DNA of 33,401 bases from Methylibium sp. (GTDB taxonomy: Bacteria > Pseudomonadota > Gammaproteobacteria > Burkholderiales > Burkholderiaceae_C): assembly GCF_013817345.1 (NCBI RefSeq), contig NZ_JACDCW010000037.1, forward strand, positions 1-33,401. Reading direction: 5' to 3'. The first letter of the stretch is position 1. Each line of letters opens with the position of its first letter. The position numbers were made by a program, and so were the translations under genes. A model generated the notes under the pieces. That model had not been told where the DNA came from. It ran no database searches and saw only the letters and a program-made list of their open reading frames with translations. Positions 8,503 to 19,332 of this stretch are shown piece after piece.

Positions 8503-9331
8503 GCACGCCGATCTGCAGCAGGCCCAGCACCACCACGCCGAGCACGATGCGGTAGTAGACGAAGGGCAGGTAAGTGCGCGTCGAGACCAGCTTCAGGAAC
8601 ACCACGATCACCCAGTAGCCGACCGCAAAGGCCACCAGTGTGGCCAGCGCCGTCGGGCCGGCGCCTATCGGGCCGGGCTGGCCCCAGGTCTTGAAGAGCT
8701 GATAGAAGCCGGCGGCCAGCACCGCGGGCACTGCAAGCAGAAAGGAATAACGCGCCGCAGCTTCCCGCGTATAGCCCATGATCAGCCCGGCCGTGATGGT
8801 GCCGCCCGAGCGCGACACGCCGGGAATCAGGGCGGTGGCCTGTGCCAGCCCGAACAGCACGCCATGCATCCAGGTCAGCCGCCGCAGGTCGTGCTGCTTG
8901 TGGCCGTAGCGATCTGCTGCGGCGAGCACCAGCGCGAAGACGATCAGCACGGTGGCCGTGATGTACAGGTTGCGAAGGGAGCCTTCGATCGCGTCCTTGA
9001 ACAACAGGCCGAGCGCGGCGATGGGCACGGTGCCGATGATGACCAGCCAGGCCATGCGCGCATCGGGATCGCCCCGCTGGCCGCGGCCGACAACCGACGC
9101 GAACCAGGCCTTCGTCATGCGCCCGATCTCACGGCGGAAATAGATCAGCACCGCCAGCTCGGTGCCGATCTGCGTGATCGCAGTGAACGCCGCACCGGGG
9201 TCGCCGCCCGAAGGCAGCAGCGGGCCGATGATGCGCAGGTGGGCGCTCGAGGAGACCGGCAGGAACTCGGTCAGCCCTTGCACCAGGCCGAGGAATGCTG
9301 CCTCGAACCAGATCATTGCGCCGCTGCTCAT
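8489..9331 (-). CDS. uppP: Undecaprenyl-diphosphatase (BacA family)
   Basis: [21 protein letters not shown] and [33 protein letters not shown] family signatures. Confidence 0.96.
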   Translation of the reverse strand: MSSGAMIWFEAAFLGLVQGLTEFLPVSSSAHLRIIGPLLPSGGDPGAAFTAITQIGTELAVLIYFRREIGRMTKAWFASVVGRGQRGDPDARMAWLVIIGTVPIAALGLLFKDAIEGSLRNLYITATVLIVFALVLAAADRYGHKQHDLRRLTWMHGVLFGLAQATALIPGVSRSGGTITAGLIMGYTREAAARYSFLLAVPAVLAAGFYQLFKTWGQPGPIGAGPTALATLVAFAVGYWVIVVFLKLVSTRTYLPFVYYRIVLGVVVLGLLQIGVLSSL

Positions 9332-9398
9332 GCGGCCTGTGCGCGGCAGGCTGACGCGATTGCCATGGGCCGGGGTGCGGCGGTCTGCTGCAGCGCCT

Positions 9399-10106
9399 TC
9401 ATGAGAGATTGCCTCGCCGGTGCTGAACGAAGCCGATCGCAGCGACGAGCGGCAAGCTCAGTTCGAGGATTTCTTCCACCGCGCCGACCAGCACGCCCGT
9501 GGCGACCGGCGCGACGATGTCGAAGTCTTCGGCCAGGATGTTGATCGAGCGGTCGAACACTTTGGACACGATCATCGTGCCCAGGAAAATGGCCACCGTG
9601 GTGGCGACCGTTTCACGCCGGCGCAAGCCTTGCCAGACGCTGTACGCATAGCACCGGATCACGAACACGCCGGCCGCAGCCACCATCAGCACCACGGCGC
9701 CGGAAACGAGCTTTTGCACGAGCGGCGCCTCGCGCAGATAAAAACTCAGCTTGAGCATGCTGCCGCCGGTCCAGGCCTTGTGCAGATCCATCTCGCGAGC
9801 GCCGAAGGCGACGAAGACGATGCACAGCGCGGTCCAGCCGAGCAGGTCGTCTCCGGGTCGGCGCCACCACCACATCGCGGCGGCGAGTGCGAAGTACAGC
9901 AGCTCCGTGGGCCGTTCGACGAGGCCGCCCTCCGTGGTGATTTCTTTCAGCGTTGCCGGATCGAGCGCCAGCCACAGCGCCAGGGCGAACATCAGCGCTA
10001 GCACAGGGGGCGTTATGGCCAGGTAGCGCGAATGCCGAAACGAAGAATCGACGGAAGGCGGGCCTAGCGGGCGCAGTGCCCCAGCGTTGTGGTGTGGTTT
10101 TGTCAT
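9399..10106 (-). CDS. Multi-pass membrane protein of unknown function
   Basis: ORF 9399..10241; ATG at 10106 ([13 protein letters not shown]). Several hydrophobic helices; no family recognised. Confidence 0.7.
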   Translation of the reverse strand: MTKPHHNAGALRPLGPPSVDSSFRHSRYLAITPPVLALMFALALWLALDPATLKEITTEGGLVERPTELLYFALAAAMWWWRRPGDDLLGWTALCIVFVAFGAREMDLHKAWTGGSMLKLSFYLREAPLVQKLVSGAVVLMVAAAGVFVIRCYAYSVWQGLRRRETVATTVAIFLGTMIVSKVFDRSINILAEDFDIVAPVATGVLVGAVEEILELSLPLVAAIGFVQHRRGNLS

Positions 10107-10237
10107 GAGGCGCAAGTCGAGCGGGCCGAGTTTAGAGCGACGGTGTGACGGCCGACGGCATGCGCTCGAGACATTCGAGCGCCGTACGACTCGAACGCTG
10201 GAAGCGTGAATCCTGCGCGGCTCGGCGCGAACGATGC

Positions 10238-11272
10238 TCAAGCCCGCAAGGCCGCCGCGGCCCGTGCAACCAGCTCGGGGCCCTCGAAGATGAGCCCGGT
10301 GTAGATCTGCACCAGGTCGGCGCCGGCCTCGCGCTTGGCCCGCGCATCGGCGGCACTCATCACGCCGCCCACGCCGATGATCGGATAGGCCTCACCCAGT
10401 GCCGAGCGGAGTTGCCGCACGACCCGGTTGCTGGCCGCAGCCAGCGGTCGCCCGCTCAAGCCACCCTTCTCGCGGGCGTGCGCAAGGCCAGCCACCGCTT
10501 CTCGGGCCAGCGTGGTGTTGGTGGCGATCACGCCGTCGATCGCGTTCCTTGCGAGCGTGGCTGCGATCAGGCCGACCTGCGCTTCGTCGAGGTCCGGGGC
10601 GATCTTGACGAACAGCGGCACGGCGCGGCGATGACGTGCACTCAGGCGCTCGCGCCGTTCCTGCAGTTTGCCTAGCAGCGCGTCCAGCGCCGCGTCGCTC
10701 TGCAGGCTGCGCAGGTTTTGCGTGTTGGGACTGGAAATGTTGACCGTCACGTAGTCGGCATGCTCGTACACGCCTTCCAGGCACAGCAGGTAATCGTCTG
10801 CCGCGCGCTCGATCGGCGTGGCGGCGTTCTTGCCGATGTTCAGGCCGAGGATGCCGCCGCCGCTGCGAAAGCGCGCGCGCCGCACGTTGGCGAGAAAGGC
10901 ATCGAGCCCGTCGTTGTTGAAGCCCAGCCGGTTGATCAGCGCGCCCGCCTCGGGCAGGCGGAACACGCGCGGCTTCGGGTTGCCCGGCTGGGGCAGGGGC
11001 GTGACGGTGCCGACCTCGATGAAGCCGAAGCCCATCGCGCCCAGGCCATCGATGCAGCGGCCGTTCTTGTCCAGGCCGGCGGCCAGGCCGATGCGGTTGG
11101 GAAAGTGCAGCCCCGCCACCATCACGGGATCGGCGACGCGCGGCTGTTGCCACAGACACTGCAGCGGCGTGTTCTGCAGCTTGGCGATCGACCCCAGGGT
11201 CAGCTCGTGCGCGTGTTCGGCGTCCAGGCCGAACAGGAAGGGGCGCGTCAACGCATACGGAACTAGGGCCAT
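10238..11272 (-). CDS. pyrD: Dihydroorotate dehydrogenase (quinone), class 2
   Basis: ORF 10238..11377; ATG at 11272 ([14 protein letters not shown]). [30 protein letters not shown]. Confidence 0.97.
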   Translation of the reverse strand: MALVPYALTRPFLFGLDAEHAHELTLGSIAKLQNTPLQCLWQQPRVADPVMVAGLHFPNRIGLAAGLDKNGRCIDGLGAMGFGFIEVGTVTPLPQPGNPKPRVFRLPEAGALINRLGFNNDGLDAFLANVRRARFRSGGGILGLNIGKNAATPIERAADDYLLCLEGVYEHADYVTVNISSPNTQNLRSLQSDAALDALLGKLQERRERLSARHRRAVPLFVKIAPDLDEAQVGLIAATLARNAIDGVIATNTTLAREAVAGLAHAREKGGLSGRPLAAASNRVVRQLRSALGEAYPIIGVGGVMSAADARAKREAGADLVQIYTGLIFEGPELVARAAAALRA

Positions 11273-11375
11273 GGGCGCGGATTGTCCCAGAGCGTCGCCG
11301 CGCACCGGCCAGGTCACCCGACAGGTGTGTGCAACGGGATAATCCGGCGGTCGCCACCGCTCGCTCGTCTCCGCC

Positions 11376-12035
11376 ATGAATCAGCAGAAACTAAAGGTAC
11401 TTGTCGGCCGCGCCGCGCTCGAGCAGGTGGTCGAAGGCAGCGTCGTCGGCGTCGGCACCGGCTCGACCGTGGACTGCTTCATCGATGCGCTGGCCGGCAT
11501 GAAGGAACGCATCGCAGGCGCGGTGTCGAGTTCGATGCGCAGCAGCGAGCGGCTGCGCGCGCATGGCATTCGCGTGTTCGAGGCCGAAGCGGTCGAGTCG
11601 CTGCCGGTCTACATAGACGGCGCCGACGAGATCGACCGGCGCGGCTTCATGATCAAGGGCGGCGGTGCCGCACTCACGCGCGAAAAGATCGTCGCCGACC
11701 TGGCCGAGCGTTTCGTGTGCATCGCCGACGCTTCCAAGCTGGTCGACGTGCTCGGCCGTTTCCCACTGCCGGTGGAGGTGCTGCCGATGGCGGCCGCCCA
11801 GGTGGCGCGCCGCTTCGTGCGGCTCGGCGGCCAGGCGCGTTTGCGCGAAGGCGTGGTTACCGACAACGGGCAGTGCATCCTGGACGTGCACGGCCTGCAG
11901 ATCACCGACCCCTTGGGATTCGAGACCGAAGTGAACCAGTGGCCCGGTGTCCTCACCGTGGGCGTTTTCGCCCGCCACAAAGCCGCGCTGTGCCTGCTCG
12001 GTACCGACGAGGGCGTGCAGACCCTGCGGTTTTGA
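11376..12035 (+). CDS. rpiA: Ribose-5-phosphate isomerase A
   Basis: [38 protein letters not shown]. Confidence 0.97.
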   Translation: MNQQKLKVLVGRAALEQVVEGSVVGVGTGSTVDCFIDALAGMKERIAGAVSSSMRSSERLRAHGIRVFEAEAVESLPVYIDGADEIDRRGFMIKGGGAALTREKIVADLAERFVCIADASKLVDVLGRFPLPVEVLPMAAAQVARRFVRLGGQARLREGVVTDNGQCILDVHGLQITDPLGFETEVNQWPGVLTVGVFARHKAALCLLGTDEGVQTLRF

Positions 12036-12046
12036 ACCGGCCGCGC

Positions 12047-12064
12047 AAGGCGAGTGCGCCTTTT
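12047..12064 (+). terminator. Possible weak intrinsic terminator after rpiA
   Basis: AAGGCG-AGTG-CGCCTT followed by TT, between the convergent rpiA and glutaredoxin genes. Confidence 0.4.
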
Positions 12065-12079
12065 CGCGCTGTGCCGCGC

Positions 12080-12700
12080 TCAGAAACGGATGCCGTTCGG
12101 CGTCGCCTCCAGCGCGGGCGGCAGCGCAGCCGGTGTCTCGGGCGCGCGCACCACGGCAGGTGGCCCGGGAGGCGGCACCATGGCCAGCGGCATCGGTTCC
12201 CAACCGCGGTAACCGTTGGGCAGGCGTGAGGTAGCCGGGTAGCCGGCCAGGTCCAGGTCGTTAGCCCAGGTCGTTTCCGAGAAGTTGCGCAAGACCTGCT
12301 GGCCGATGCGCAGCACCGGCACTTCCGTACCGAGGTTCAGGCTCTGGAAGGCCTTCGAGTCGGCCAGCGTGGTGACCGTCTTTTCGGCAAACGGGACGCC
12401 GCGGCGGCGCAGGTAATTGCGGCCGTTGTCGCAAGGTGCGCAGGTGGGCATGGTGTACAGCGTGACCGGGAAGCGCGCGGCCGGTTGCTGCAGGGCCGCA
12501 GGCAGGGCCTCGCCGGAGGCGACGACATCCGTGGGCAGACTCAACGGCGCCACGCGTGCGGCGCCGGCGAGCGACGGGCGGTCGGTGTAGGTGACGCGGC
12601 CGTCCGGCTCGACCACCTTGTACTGAGCCTGCGGCGCCGTGCTGACCATCAGCGCGGACAAGGCGAACAACGCAGCAGCGGGGCGGCGGCTCATGATCAC
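12080..12700 (-). CDS. DUF4124-like plus glutaredoxin-domain exported protein
   Basis: N-terminal signal, then QYKVVEPDGRVTYTDRPS (DUF4124-like) and VTLYTMPTCAPCDNGRNYLRRRGVPF (CxxC glutaredoxin fold). Confidence 0.85.
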   Translation of the reverse strand: MIMSRRPAAALFALSALMVSTAPQAQYKVVEPDGRVTYTDRPSLAGAARVAPLSLPTDVVASGEALPAALQQPAARFPVTLYTMPTCAPCDNGRNYLRRRGVPFAEKTVTTLADSKAFQSLNLGTEVPVLRIGQQVLRNFSETTWANDLDLAGYPATSRLPNGYRGWEPMPLAMVPPPGPPAVVRAPETPAALPPALEATPNGIRF

Positions 12701-12890
12701 ACTCCGGATTTCAAACGCAGCCGCGATCGTAGTTCACCGCGGCGGCTGATTCGACCCTTCCCGCTGTCGTGCGCGCACTGGCCTGCCGGCGAGGCCAGGA
12801 CTGGCAATACGTCACGGCGACACGGCATGGACCGTGCGCCTCGTCGCCGTTCGCCGAAGCAGCGGCGAGCCCTTCCGCGGCTCGACCGGC

Positions 12891-14993
12891 TTAATCCGCC
12901 ATGCCCTGGTGCCGCAGCAGTGCATCGATGCTCGGCTCCCGGCCGCGGAAGGCCTTGAAGCTTTCCATCGCCGGGCGGCTGCCGCCGGCTTCCAGGATGG
13001 CCTGCCTGTAGCGACGACCCACGGCGGGGTTGAACACGCCTTCTTCCTCGAAGGCGGCATAGGCGTCGGCGCTCAGCACCTCGGCCCACTTGTAGCTGTA
13101 GTAGCCGGCCGCATAGCCGCCCGCGAAGATGTGCGAGAAGCTGTGCTGGAAGCGGTTGAATGCCGGCGGCGGGAAGAGTGACACCTCGTCGCGCACTTCA
13201 TCGAGCACCTGCTGTACCTTGCCGGCGCTGCCCGGCTCGGCGTGCAGGCGCATGTCGAACAAGGACAGTTCGACCTGGCGCAGCGTCTGCAGGCCGCTCT
13301 GGAAGTTCTTCGCGGCGAGCATCTTGTCGAACAAGGCGCGCGGCAGCGGCTCCCCGATATCGACATGCGCGGTCATGTGGCGCACCACGTCCCATTCCCA
13401 GCAGAAGTTCTCCATGAACTGGCTGGGCAGCTCGACGGCATCCCATTCGACGCCGGCAATGCCGGCCACCCCGATGTCGTCGACCTGCGTGAGCATGTGG
13501 TGCAGGCCGTGGCCGAATTCGTGGAAGAGCGTGGTCACGTCGTCGTGCGAGAGCAGTGCCGGCCGCTCCTTGCCGTTCTTGCCGACGACCGGTGCGGCGA
13601 AGTTGCACACGAGCTGTGCCACCGGGGTCTGCGGCGCTGCGCCGTTGCTGTCGGGCCGTGCCCAGCGGCCGCGCACGTCGTCCATCCAGGCACCGGGCCG
13701 CTTGCCGGGGCGGGCGTAGGGGTCGAGGTAGAACTGGCCGACTAAACGCGGGCCGTCGGTGGAGCCGGCAGGCGCCGCACGCTCGATGCGGAAGAAGCGC
13801 ACGTGTTCGTTCCACACCGGCGCCGTGTCGGGGCGGATCGCCACTTCGAACAGCGTCTCGATGATCTTGAACAGACCCGCCAGCACCTTGGGCTCGGTGA
13901 AGTACTGCTTGACCTCGTTGTCGCTGAAGGCGTAGCGCGCCTCCTTGAGCTTTTCGGCGACGAAGGCCAGGTCCCAGGCCTGCATGTCGGCCAGCACCAA
14001 CTCGGTGGCGGCGAATTCGCGCAGCTCGGCGAGGTCGCGCTCGGCATGCGGACGCGCACGGCGTGCAAGGTCGCGCAGGAAGTCCATCACCTGCTGCGGC
14101 GAGTCGGCCATCTTGGCGATGAGCGATACCTCGGCGAAGTTCGCGTAGCCGAGCAGTTCGGCTTCTTCCTGGCGCAGCGCCAGCACCTCGCGCATCACCG
14201 CGCTGTTGTCGCGCTCAGTGGCGCCGGGCTTGATGTCCCCCTGGACCGTTGCCGCCAGTTCGCTGGCGCGCGTGACATGGGCGCGGTAGAGCCGCTCGCG
14301 CAGCCGGCGGTCGCGGGCGTACTGCATGACCGGGATGTAGACCGGCATGTGCAGGCTGAGCTTGTGACCGGTGTCGAGGCCTGCTGCCTGTGCGGCGGCG
14401 CGAGTGGCGGCACGAACGTCTTCCGGCACGCCGTCGAGCTCGCTTTCGGTGGCAATGCACGACCACGCATCGGTCGCGTCGAGCACGTGTTCGGAGAAGG
14501 CCTGGCCCATTTCGGCCTGCCGGGCCTGAATGGCGGAAAAGCGGTCCTTGGCGGCGCCCTGCAACTCAGCGCCCGACAGCACGAAGTCGCGCATGGCGTT
14601 GGCCAGCGCCTTGCGTCGTGCCGCGTTCAGCGCGGCGGCCTGCGGCGCGGTAGCGACGGCCTTGTACTTGGCGTAGAGCCGCTCGTCGGCGCCGAGTTTC
14701 GTATAGAAGGCGGTGACCTTAGGGAGCGCCTCGGTGTAGGCAGCGCGCAGCTCCGGCGTATCGGCAACGGCGTTCAAGTGGCTCACGGCGCTCCACGCGC
14801 GGCCCAGGCGCTCGGTGGCGGTGTCGAACACCGCCGACATCGCGTCGTAATCGGCCGGCACGTCGGGGCCGACCACGGCTTCGAGCGCTGCCTCGCCTTC
14901 GGCCAGCAGTGCGTTGACGGCAGGCGCCACATGCTCGGGGCGGATCTCGCCGAAGCGGGGAAGGGCGGAGGTGTCGAGAAGGGGGTTATGCAT
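12891..14993 (-). CDS. prlC: M3 family metallopeptidase (oligopeptidase A-like)
   Basis: HEFGHGLHHML zinc motif (HExxH); MHNPLLDTSALPRFGEIRPEHVAPAV N-terminus. Confidence 0.95.
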   Translation of the reverse strand: MHNPLLDTSALPRFGEIRPEHVAPAVNALLAEGEAALEAVVGPDVPADYDAMSAVFDTATERLGRAWSAVSHLNAVADTPELRAAYTEALPKVTAFYTKLGADERLYAKYKAVATAPQAAALNAARRKALANAMRDFVLSGAELQGAAKDRFSAIQARQAEMGQAFSEHVLDATDAWSCIATESELDGVPEDVRAATRAAAQAAGLDTGHKLSLHMPVYIPVMQYARDRRLRERLYRAHVTRASELAATVQGDIKPGATERDNSAVMREVLALRQEEAELLGYANFAEVSLIAKMADSPQQVMDFLRDLARRARPHAERDLAELREFAATELVLADMQAWDLAFVAEKLKEARYAFSDNEVKQYFTEPKVLAGLFKIIETLFEVAIRPDTAPVWNEHVRFFRIERAAPAGSTDGPRLVGQFYLDPYARPGKRPGAWMDDVRGRWARPDSNGAAPQTPVAQLVCNFAAPVVGKNGKERPALLSHDDVTTLFHEFGHGLHHMLTQVDDIGVAGIAGVEWDAVELPSQFMENFCWEWDVVRHMTAHVDIGEPLPRALFDKMLAAKNFQSGLQTLRQVELSLFDMRLHAEPGSAGKVQQVLDEVRDEVSLFPPPAFNRFQHSFSHIFAGGYAAGYYSYKWAEVLSADAYAAFEEEGVFNPAVGRRYRQAILEAGGSRPAMESFKAFRGREPSIDALLRHQGMAD

Positions 14994-15032
14994 CGGGTTC
15001 TTGCCTTTCGAATCGATCGGACTTCGACAGTG

Positions 15033-15884
15033 TCAGCCGGCGCCGTGTTCCGCGGATTCGATCGTATTCATCAGCAGCATAGTGATCGTCATGGGGCCGA
15101 CGCCGCCGGGCACCGGGGTGATCCAGCCCGCGACCTTGCGCACGCCGTCGTAATCGACGTCGCCACACAGCTTGCCGTGGTCGTCGCGGTTCATGCCCAC
15201 GTCGATGACCACCGCGCCGGGTTTCACCATGTCGGCGGTGAGCATCTTTCTCTTGCCGACAGCGGCGACCACGATGTCGGCCTGGCGGGTGTGATGAGCG
15301 AGATCAGGCGTCGCACTATGGCAAATGGTGACGGTGGCATGGGCCTGCAACAGCAGCATCGCCATCGGCTTGCCGACGATGTTGCTGCGGCCGATGACGA
15401 CCGCGTGCTTGCCCTTGGGATTGCAGTCGATCCACTCGAGCATCTTCATGCAGCCGTACGGCGTGCAAGGCTTGAAAGCCGGCTGGCCGACCATCAGCGC
15501 GCCGGCGCTCGCCATGTGGAAGCCGTCGACGTCCTTCTTCGGCGAGATGGTCTCGATGACGCGGTGCCCATCGATGTGCGGTGGCAAGGGCAGCTGCACC
15601 AGAATGCCGTGGATCGCCGGGTCATGGTTGAGCACCTCGACGCGCTCGAGCAACTCGGCTTCGGTCATCGTGGCGGGATAGTGCTCGAGCACGGAGTGCA
15701 GGCCGCTTTCGTGGCAGGCCTTGACCTTGTTGCGCACGTAGACCTGGCTGGCTGCGTTTTCGCCGACCAGAATGACGGCCAGACCCGGCGTGTGGCCTCG
15801 CGAGGCCAGCACTGCGGCGCGTTGCGCGATCTCGATGCGGATGTGTTTGGAAAGCGCGTTGCCGTCGATGAGCTTGGCTGTCAT
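15033..15884 (-). CDS. folD: Bifunctional methylenetetrahydrofolate dehydrogenase/cyclohydrolase
   Basis: [52 protein letters not shown]. Confidence 0.97.
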   Translation of the reverse strand: MTAKLIDGNALSKHIRIEIAQRAAVLASRGHTPGLAVILVGENAASQVYVRNKVKACHESGLHSVLEHYPATMTEAELLERVEVLNHDPAIHGILVQLPLPPHIDGHRVIETISPKKDVDGFHMASAGALMVGQPAFKPCTPYGCMKMLEWIDCNPKGKHAVVIGRSNIVGKPMAMLLLQAHATVTICHSATPDLAHHTRQADIVVAAVGKRKMLTADMVKPGAVVIDVGMNRDDHGKLCGDVDYDGVRKVAGWITPVPGGVGPMTITMLLMNTIESAEHGAG

Positions 15885-15902
15885 GTGAGTCCCTTCAAAT
15901 GG

Positions 15903-15927
15903 AGAAAAACGCGCCTCTGGCGCGTTT
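15903..15927 (-). terminator. Intrinsic terminator downstream of the response regulator gene
   Basis: Minus strand: AAACGCGCC-AGA-GGCGCGTTTTTC; 9-bp stem followed by a T run. Confidence 0.75.
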
Positions 15928-15986
15928 CGGTGGACGTGTCGGGCCGCCCGGCGGCCCTTCGATGCTGATGCTGCGAGCCTGCCGGT

Positions 15987-16616
15987 TCAAGCCTTGGCCT
16001 GTGCTTGAGCTCCCAAGGCGATCTTCAGCAGATCGGCCACGGTGTTGGCGTTGAGCTTTTCCATGATGTTGGCGCGGTGCGCCTCGACCGTCTTGATGCT
16101 GATACCCAGGTCATCGGCAATCTGCTTGTTGAGGCGCCCGGCGACGATGCGCTCGAGCACCTGGCTTTCGCGGGTGGTCAGGCGCGAAAGCAGGGCATCG
16201 CGGCTGGCGGCTTCCTGGTGCTGCGAAAAGGCCGCGCGGGCCTGGTCGAGCATGCGCTCCACGAGGCCGAGCAGTTCTTCTTCCTTGAAGGGCTTCTCGA
16301 TGAAGTCCATCGCGCCCTTTTTCATGGTCGTCACGGCCATCGGCACGTCGCCATGGCCGGTGATGAAGACGATGGGCAGCGGGCTCTTGCGCTCCATCAG
16401 CCGGTCCTGCAGTTCCAGGCCGCTCATGCCGTCCATGCGGATGTCGGCGATCAGGCAGGCCACCTCGCGGGGATCGAAGCGCGAGAGGAAGGATTCGGCC
16501 GCGTCGAAGCACTTGACCCGGTAGTCCTTGCCTTCGAGCAGCCACTGCAGCGAGTCGCGCACTGCCTCGTCGTCGTCGACGACATAGACCGTGCCTTTCT
16601 TGGGGATAAGACTCAT
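15987..16616 (-). CDS. Response regulator, FixJ/LuxR-type output domain
   Basis: REC domain VYVVDDDEAVRDSLQWLL...ITGHGDVPMAVTTMKKGAMDFIEKPF; HTH LNKQIADDLGISIKTVEAHRANIMEKL. Confidence 0.93.
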   Translation of the reverse strand: MSLIPKKGTVYVVDDDEAVRDSLQWLLEGKDYRVKCFDAAESFLSRFDPREVACLIADIRMDGMSGLELQDRLMERKSPLPIVFITGHGDVPMAVTTMKKGAMDFIEKPFKEEELLGLVERMLDQARAAFSQHQEAASRDALLSRLTTRESQVLERIVAGRLNKQIADDLGISIKTVEAHRANIMEKLNANTVADLLKIALGAQAQAKA

Positions 16617-19240
16617 GCGTTCTCGGTCAGGGAAGAGGCGGGCACCGCGGGGGCTGTTCGATTCACCGCTGCCGCGGCGGCTTCAGTGGCACCTTCGATG
16701 ACCGTCGGGGGCAATTCGACCGGCAGGGTGAAGGCAAAACGGCAGCCGCTGACAACCGTTCCATTGTAGAGGTTCTCTGCACGGATACGGCCGCGGTGCG
16801 ACTCGATGATCGAGCGACACAAGGACAGACCGATGCCCAGTCCGTCGGCCTTGGTCGAGAAGAAGGCCTCGTAGAGCCGGGCCATCGCCTCGTCCTTCAC
16901 GCCCGGACCGTTGTCCGTGACGCTGAACTCGATCACCCCGCCTTCGTCCTGCGCATAGCGCGGCACGACGCGCAGCTCGATGTGGCGGCGCGAGGGCGGC
17001 AACTGCGCGTTGTCGATGGCCTCCGCCGCGTTCTTCAGCAGGTTCAGCAGCACCTGCTCGATCAGGATCGGATCGACCCGCAGTTCGGGCAGGCGCTGCG
17101 CCACATAGGTGCGGATGTGCACGTTGCGCCGGCGCACTTCGATGCCGGCGAGCTCGACTGCGTCCTCGACGATGTCGCGCGCGCGCGCCGGCTGGCGCTG
17201 CGGCTCGCTGCGTTTCACGAAGGCGCGGATGCGGTGGATGATCTGCCCGGCACGCTGTGCCTGGCGCGCGGTCTTTTCGAGCGCTGCGATGAGGTCGGGC
17301 TTCTCGATCGCGTCGTTTTTCACGCGCGACACCATGCCGTTGCAGTAGTTGGTGATGGCGGTGAGCGGCTGGTTCAGTTCGTGCGCGACGCTGGAGGCCA
17401 TCTCGCCCATGGTCACCAGCCGGCTCGTCACCTGCGCCTTCTCGGCCTGGTGCGCGGCCTGCTCCTCGGCATGGCGGCGCGACGTGATGTCGGTCGCGAT
17501 CAGCATCTGCGCCAGCCGCCCGTCGGTCCATTGCACGTAGCGCGCGCGCACGTCGAACCACTTCTGCATCGGCTCGATGAAGACCTCGCGCGCGTCGCCC
17601 GCGGCTTCGGTGATCTCCCGCGCCGGCAGGCCGCCGAAGCTATCGACCGACTCGTCGGCTTCCCGCAGCACGGAGAGGTTTTCGGCCGAGCCGGCCAGCA
17701 GCGTGTGACCTTGCGAGTCGGCGCCGAACCACAGGCGGTAGGAGCGGTTGGCGAACAGCAAATCGCCCTGCGCCACCGACAGGACCGAGACCGCCGCCTC
17801 CAGGCCTTCGAGCACCGTGGTGAAGCGCTCGTGCGAGGCCGAGAGCTGATCGCGGATGCGCTTGGCCTCGGTGATGTTGGTCATCGAGGTCATCCAGCCG
17901 CTCTGGTGGCCGCGGGCGTCGATCAGCGGCGACACGTACATGCGCGCGTCGAACATGCTGCCTTCCTTGCGCATGATGCGGATCTCTACGCCGCCGGCCG
18001 GGCTGCGGCCTTGCAGTTCCTGTTGCAGCAGACGAGTGTTCTCCTCGGTGCGGTCGGGCGGCCAGTAGGGAAACGGTGGCCGGCGGCCGATCAACTCGTG
18101 CTCCGCAAAGCCCGTCATCGCGCAGAAGGCCGGGTTCACGTAACTGATCCGGCCCTCGATATCCATCGCACGCATGCCGGTCAGCATGGAGTTCTCCATG
18201 GCGCGGCGGAAGTTGGTTTCGGAGATCAGCGCCGTCTGCATCTGCGAGCGGCGATGCATGTGGCGCCAGGTGCCCAGCAGCATCCACACCGTCAGGGCTG
18301 AGAGCGCCACGACCATCCAGAAAAGGGTGTTGCCGATCAGGCCGATGGACGTGCGCCAGCCCTCGCCGCGCACCACCAGGCCGTTGCCCGAAGGTGCCAG
18401 CGCCACTTCCTGCACGAAGCTGTTGCGCTGGCCGCTGCTGCCGGGTTCGCGCGAGACGCTGCTGGCGAGCACCCGGTCGGTGCCGTCGATCAGGCTGATG
18501 GCATGGCGCCGTGTCACCTCGGGCGGCACGAAATAGCGCAGCAGCGACTCGACCGCGTACTCGGCCACCAGCGTGCCGGCGAAAGCGCTGCGGTCGATCA
18601 GCGGCACGTGGACCTGGAACACCATGAGCGCGCCGGTGCCTTCGAACGGGCGCGAATAGACCGGCTGGCGAAGATCGCGCGCGGCGGCAAACGCCCATGC
18701 CGGCTCACCGCCGGCCTGGAGCGCGGTGGCTGTAGGAACAAGCGGGCCGACGAAATTCGGCAGGGGCGGTGGTTCCGCCAGTCGCAACAGTTCGCCCGGA
18801 TGGTTGGGGGATAGGTGGCGCTGCCGCACGGTCTGGTCCGCACCGATCCAGGCCAGGCTCACCACCTCCGGTCGTTCGCGCGCAAAGCTCACCGCCTGGC
18901 CGAGAAATTCGTCCTGGTCGATGGCGCGAGTGACCACCTCGCGGGCCATGCGCACCAGTTGCTCCTGGTTCTCGATCAGGCGCAGGCGGATCTGCTGCTG
19001 GGCGATTTCGGTGTCGCGCTTGACCGATTCGAGCTCGCGCTCGTGCTCTTCGTTGCGCAGGTACCAGAACGCCGTGATGATGGCCGCGAGGAAAAGCAGC
19101 ACCGACAGCAGCGGCGCCAGCGTCGCGACCCGGTCCTGGCGCGCCGGCGGCAGTCGCTTCCACCAGCGCCGGAACATGCGCTGCGGATCGGTCGGCGACA
19201 GCGGACCTAGGGTCGAATCGGGGGGAACGGACAGCGGCAT
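16613..19240 (-). CDS. PAS-domain sensor histidine kinase with large N-terminal extracytoplasmic sensor
   Basis: H-box SSVAHELNQPLTAITNY; HATPase EFSVTDNGPGVKDE and DGLGIGLSLCRSIIESHRGRI; two flanking TM segments; ATGA overlap with the regulator gene. Confidence 0.93.
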   Translation of the reverse strand: MPLSVPPDSTLGPLSPTDPQRMFRRWWKRLPPARQDRVATLAPLLSVLLFLAAIITAFWYLRNEEHERELESVKRDTEIAQQQIRLRLIENQEQLVRMAREVVTRAIDQDEFLGQAVSFARERPEVVSLAWIGADQTVRQRHLSPNHPGELLRLAEPPPLPNFVGPLVPTATALQAGGEPAWAFAAARDLRQPVYSRPFEGTGALMVFQVHVPLIDRSAFAGTLVAEYAVESLLRYFVPPEVTRRHAISLIDGTDRVLASSVSREPGSSGQRNSFVQEVALAPSGNGLVVRGEGWRTSIGLIGNTLFWMVVALSALTVWMLLGTWRHMHRRSQMQTALISETNFRRAMENSMLTGMRAMDIEGRISYVNPAFCAMTGFAEHELIGRRPPFPYWPPDRTEENTRLLQQELQGRSPAGGVEIRIMRKEGSMFDARMYVSPLIDARGHQSGWMTSMTNITEAKRIRDQLSASHERFTTVLEGLEAAVSVLSVAQGDLLFANRSYRLWFGADSQGHTLLAGSAENLSVLREADESVDSFGGLPAREITEAAGDAREVFIEPMQKWFDVRARYVQWTDGRLAQMLIATDITSRRHAEEQAAHQAEKAQVTSRLVTMGEMASSVAHELNQPLTAITNYCNGMVSRVKNDAIEKPDLIAALEKTARQAQRAGQIIHRIRAFVKRSEPQRQPARARDIVEDAVELAGIEVRRRNVHIRTYVAQRLPELRVDPILIEQVLLNLLKNAAEAIDNAQLPPSRRHIELRVVPRYAQDEGGVIEFSVTDNGPGVKDEAMARLYEAFFSTKADGLGIGLSLCRSIIESHRGRIRAENLYNGTVVSGCRFAFTLPVELPPTVIEGATEAAAAAVNRTAPAVPASSLTENA

Positions 19241-19319
19241 TGGGGGATTATCGAACCGCGCCCGTCATCGGCCGATAGCCGTCACTCTCGCCTGACGAAA
19301 ACGAAGCGGCAGCTTGTAG

Positions 19320-19332
19320 TTCGTAATATGAA
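19320..19332. promoter_or_regulatory. Imperfect palindrome TTCGTAATATGAA in the kinase/aceE divergent intergenic region; candidate operator
   Basis: Dyad TTC..TA.TA..GAA in an AT-rich patch upstream of aceE. Confidence 0.3.

Noticed and set aside
12769-12798. Palindrome GTGCGCGCAC and hairpin CTGGCCT-GCCGGCG-AGGCCAG downstream of prlC
   Set aside because: Stem present but no T tract on the minus strand; could be chance in GC-rich DNA, so not called a terminator.
13803-15968. 721-aa plus-strand ORF
   Set aside because: Codon-aligned antisense to prlC and folD, which have clear family motifs.
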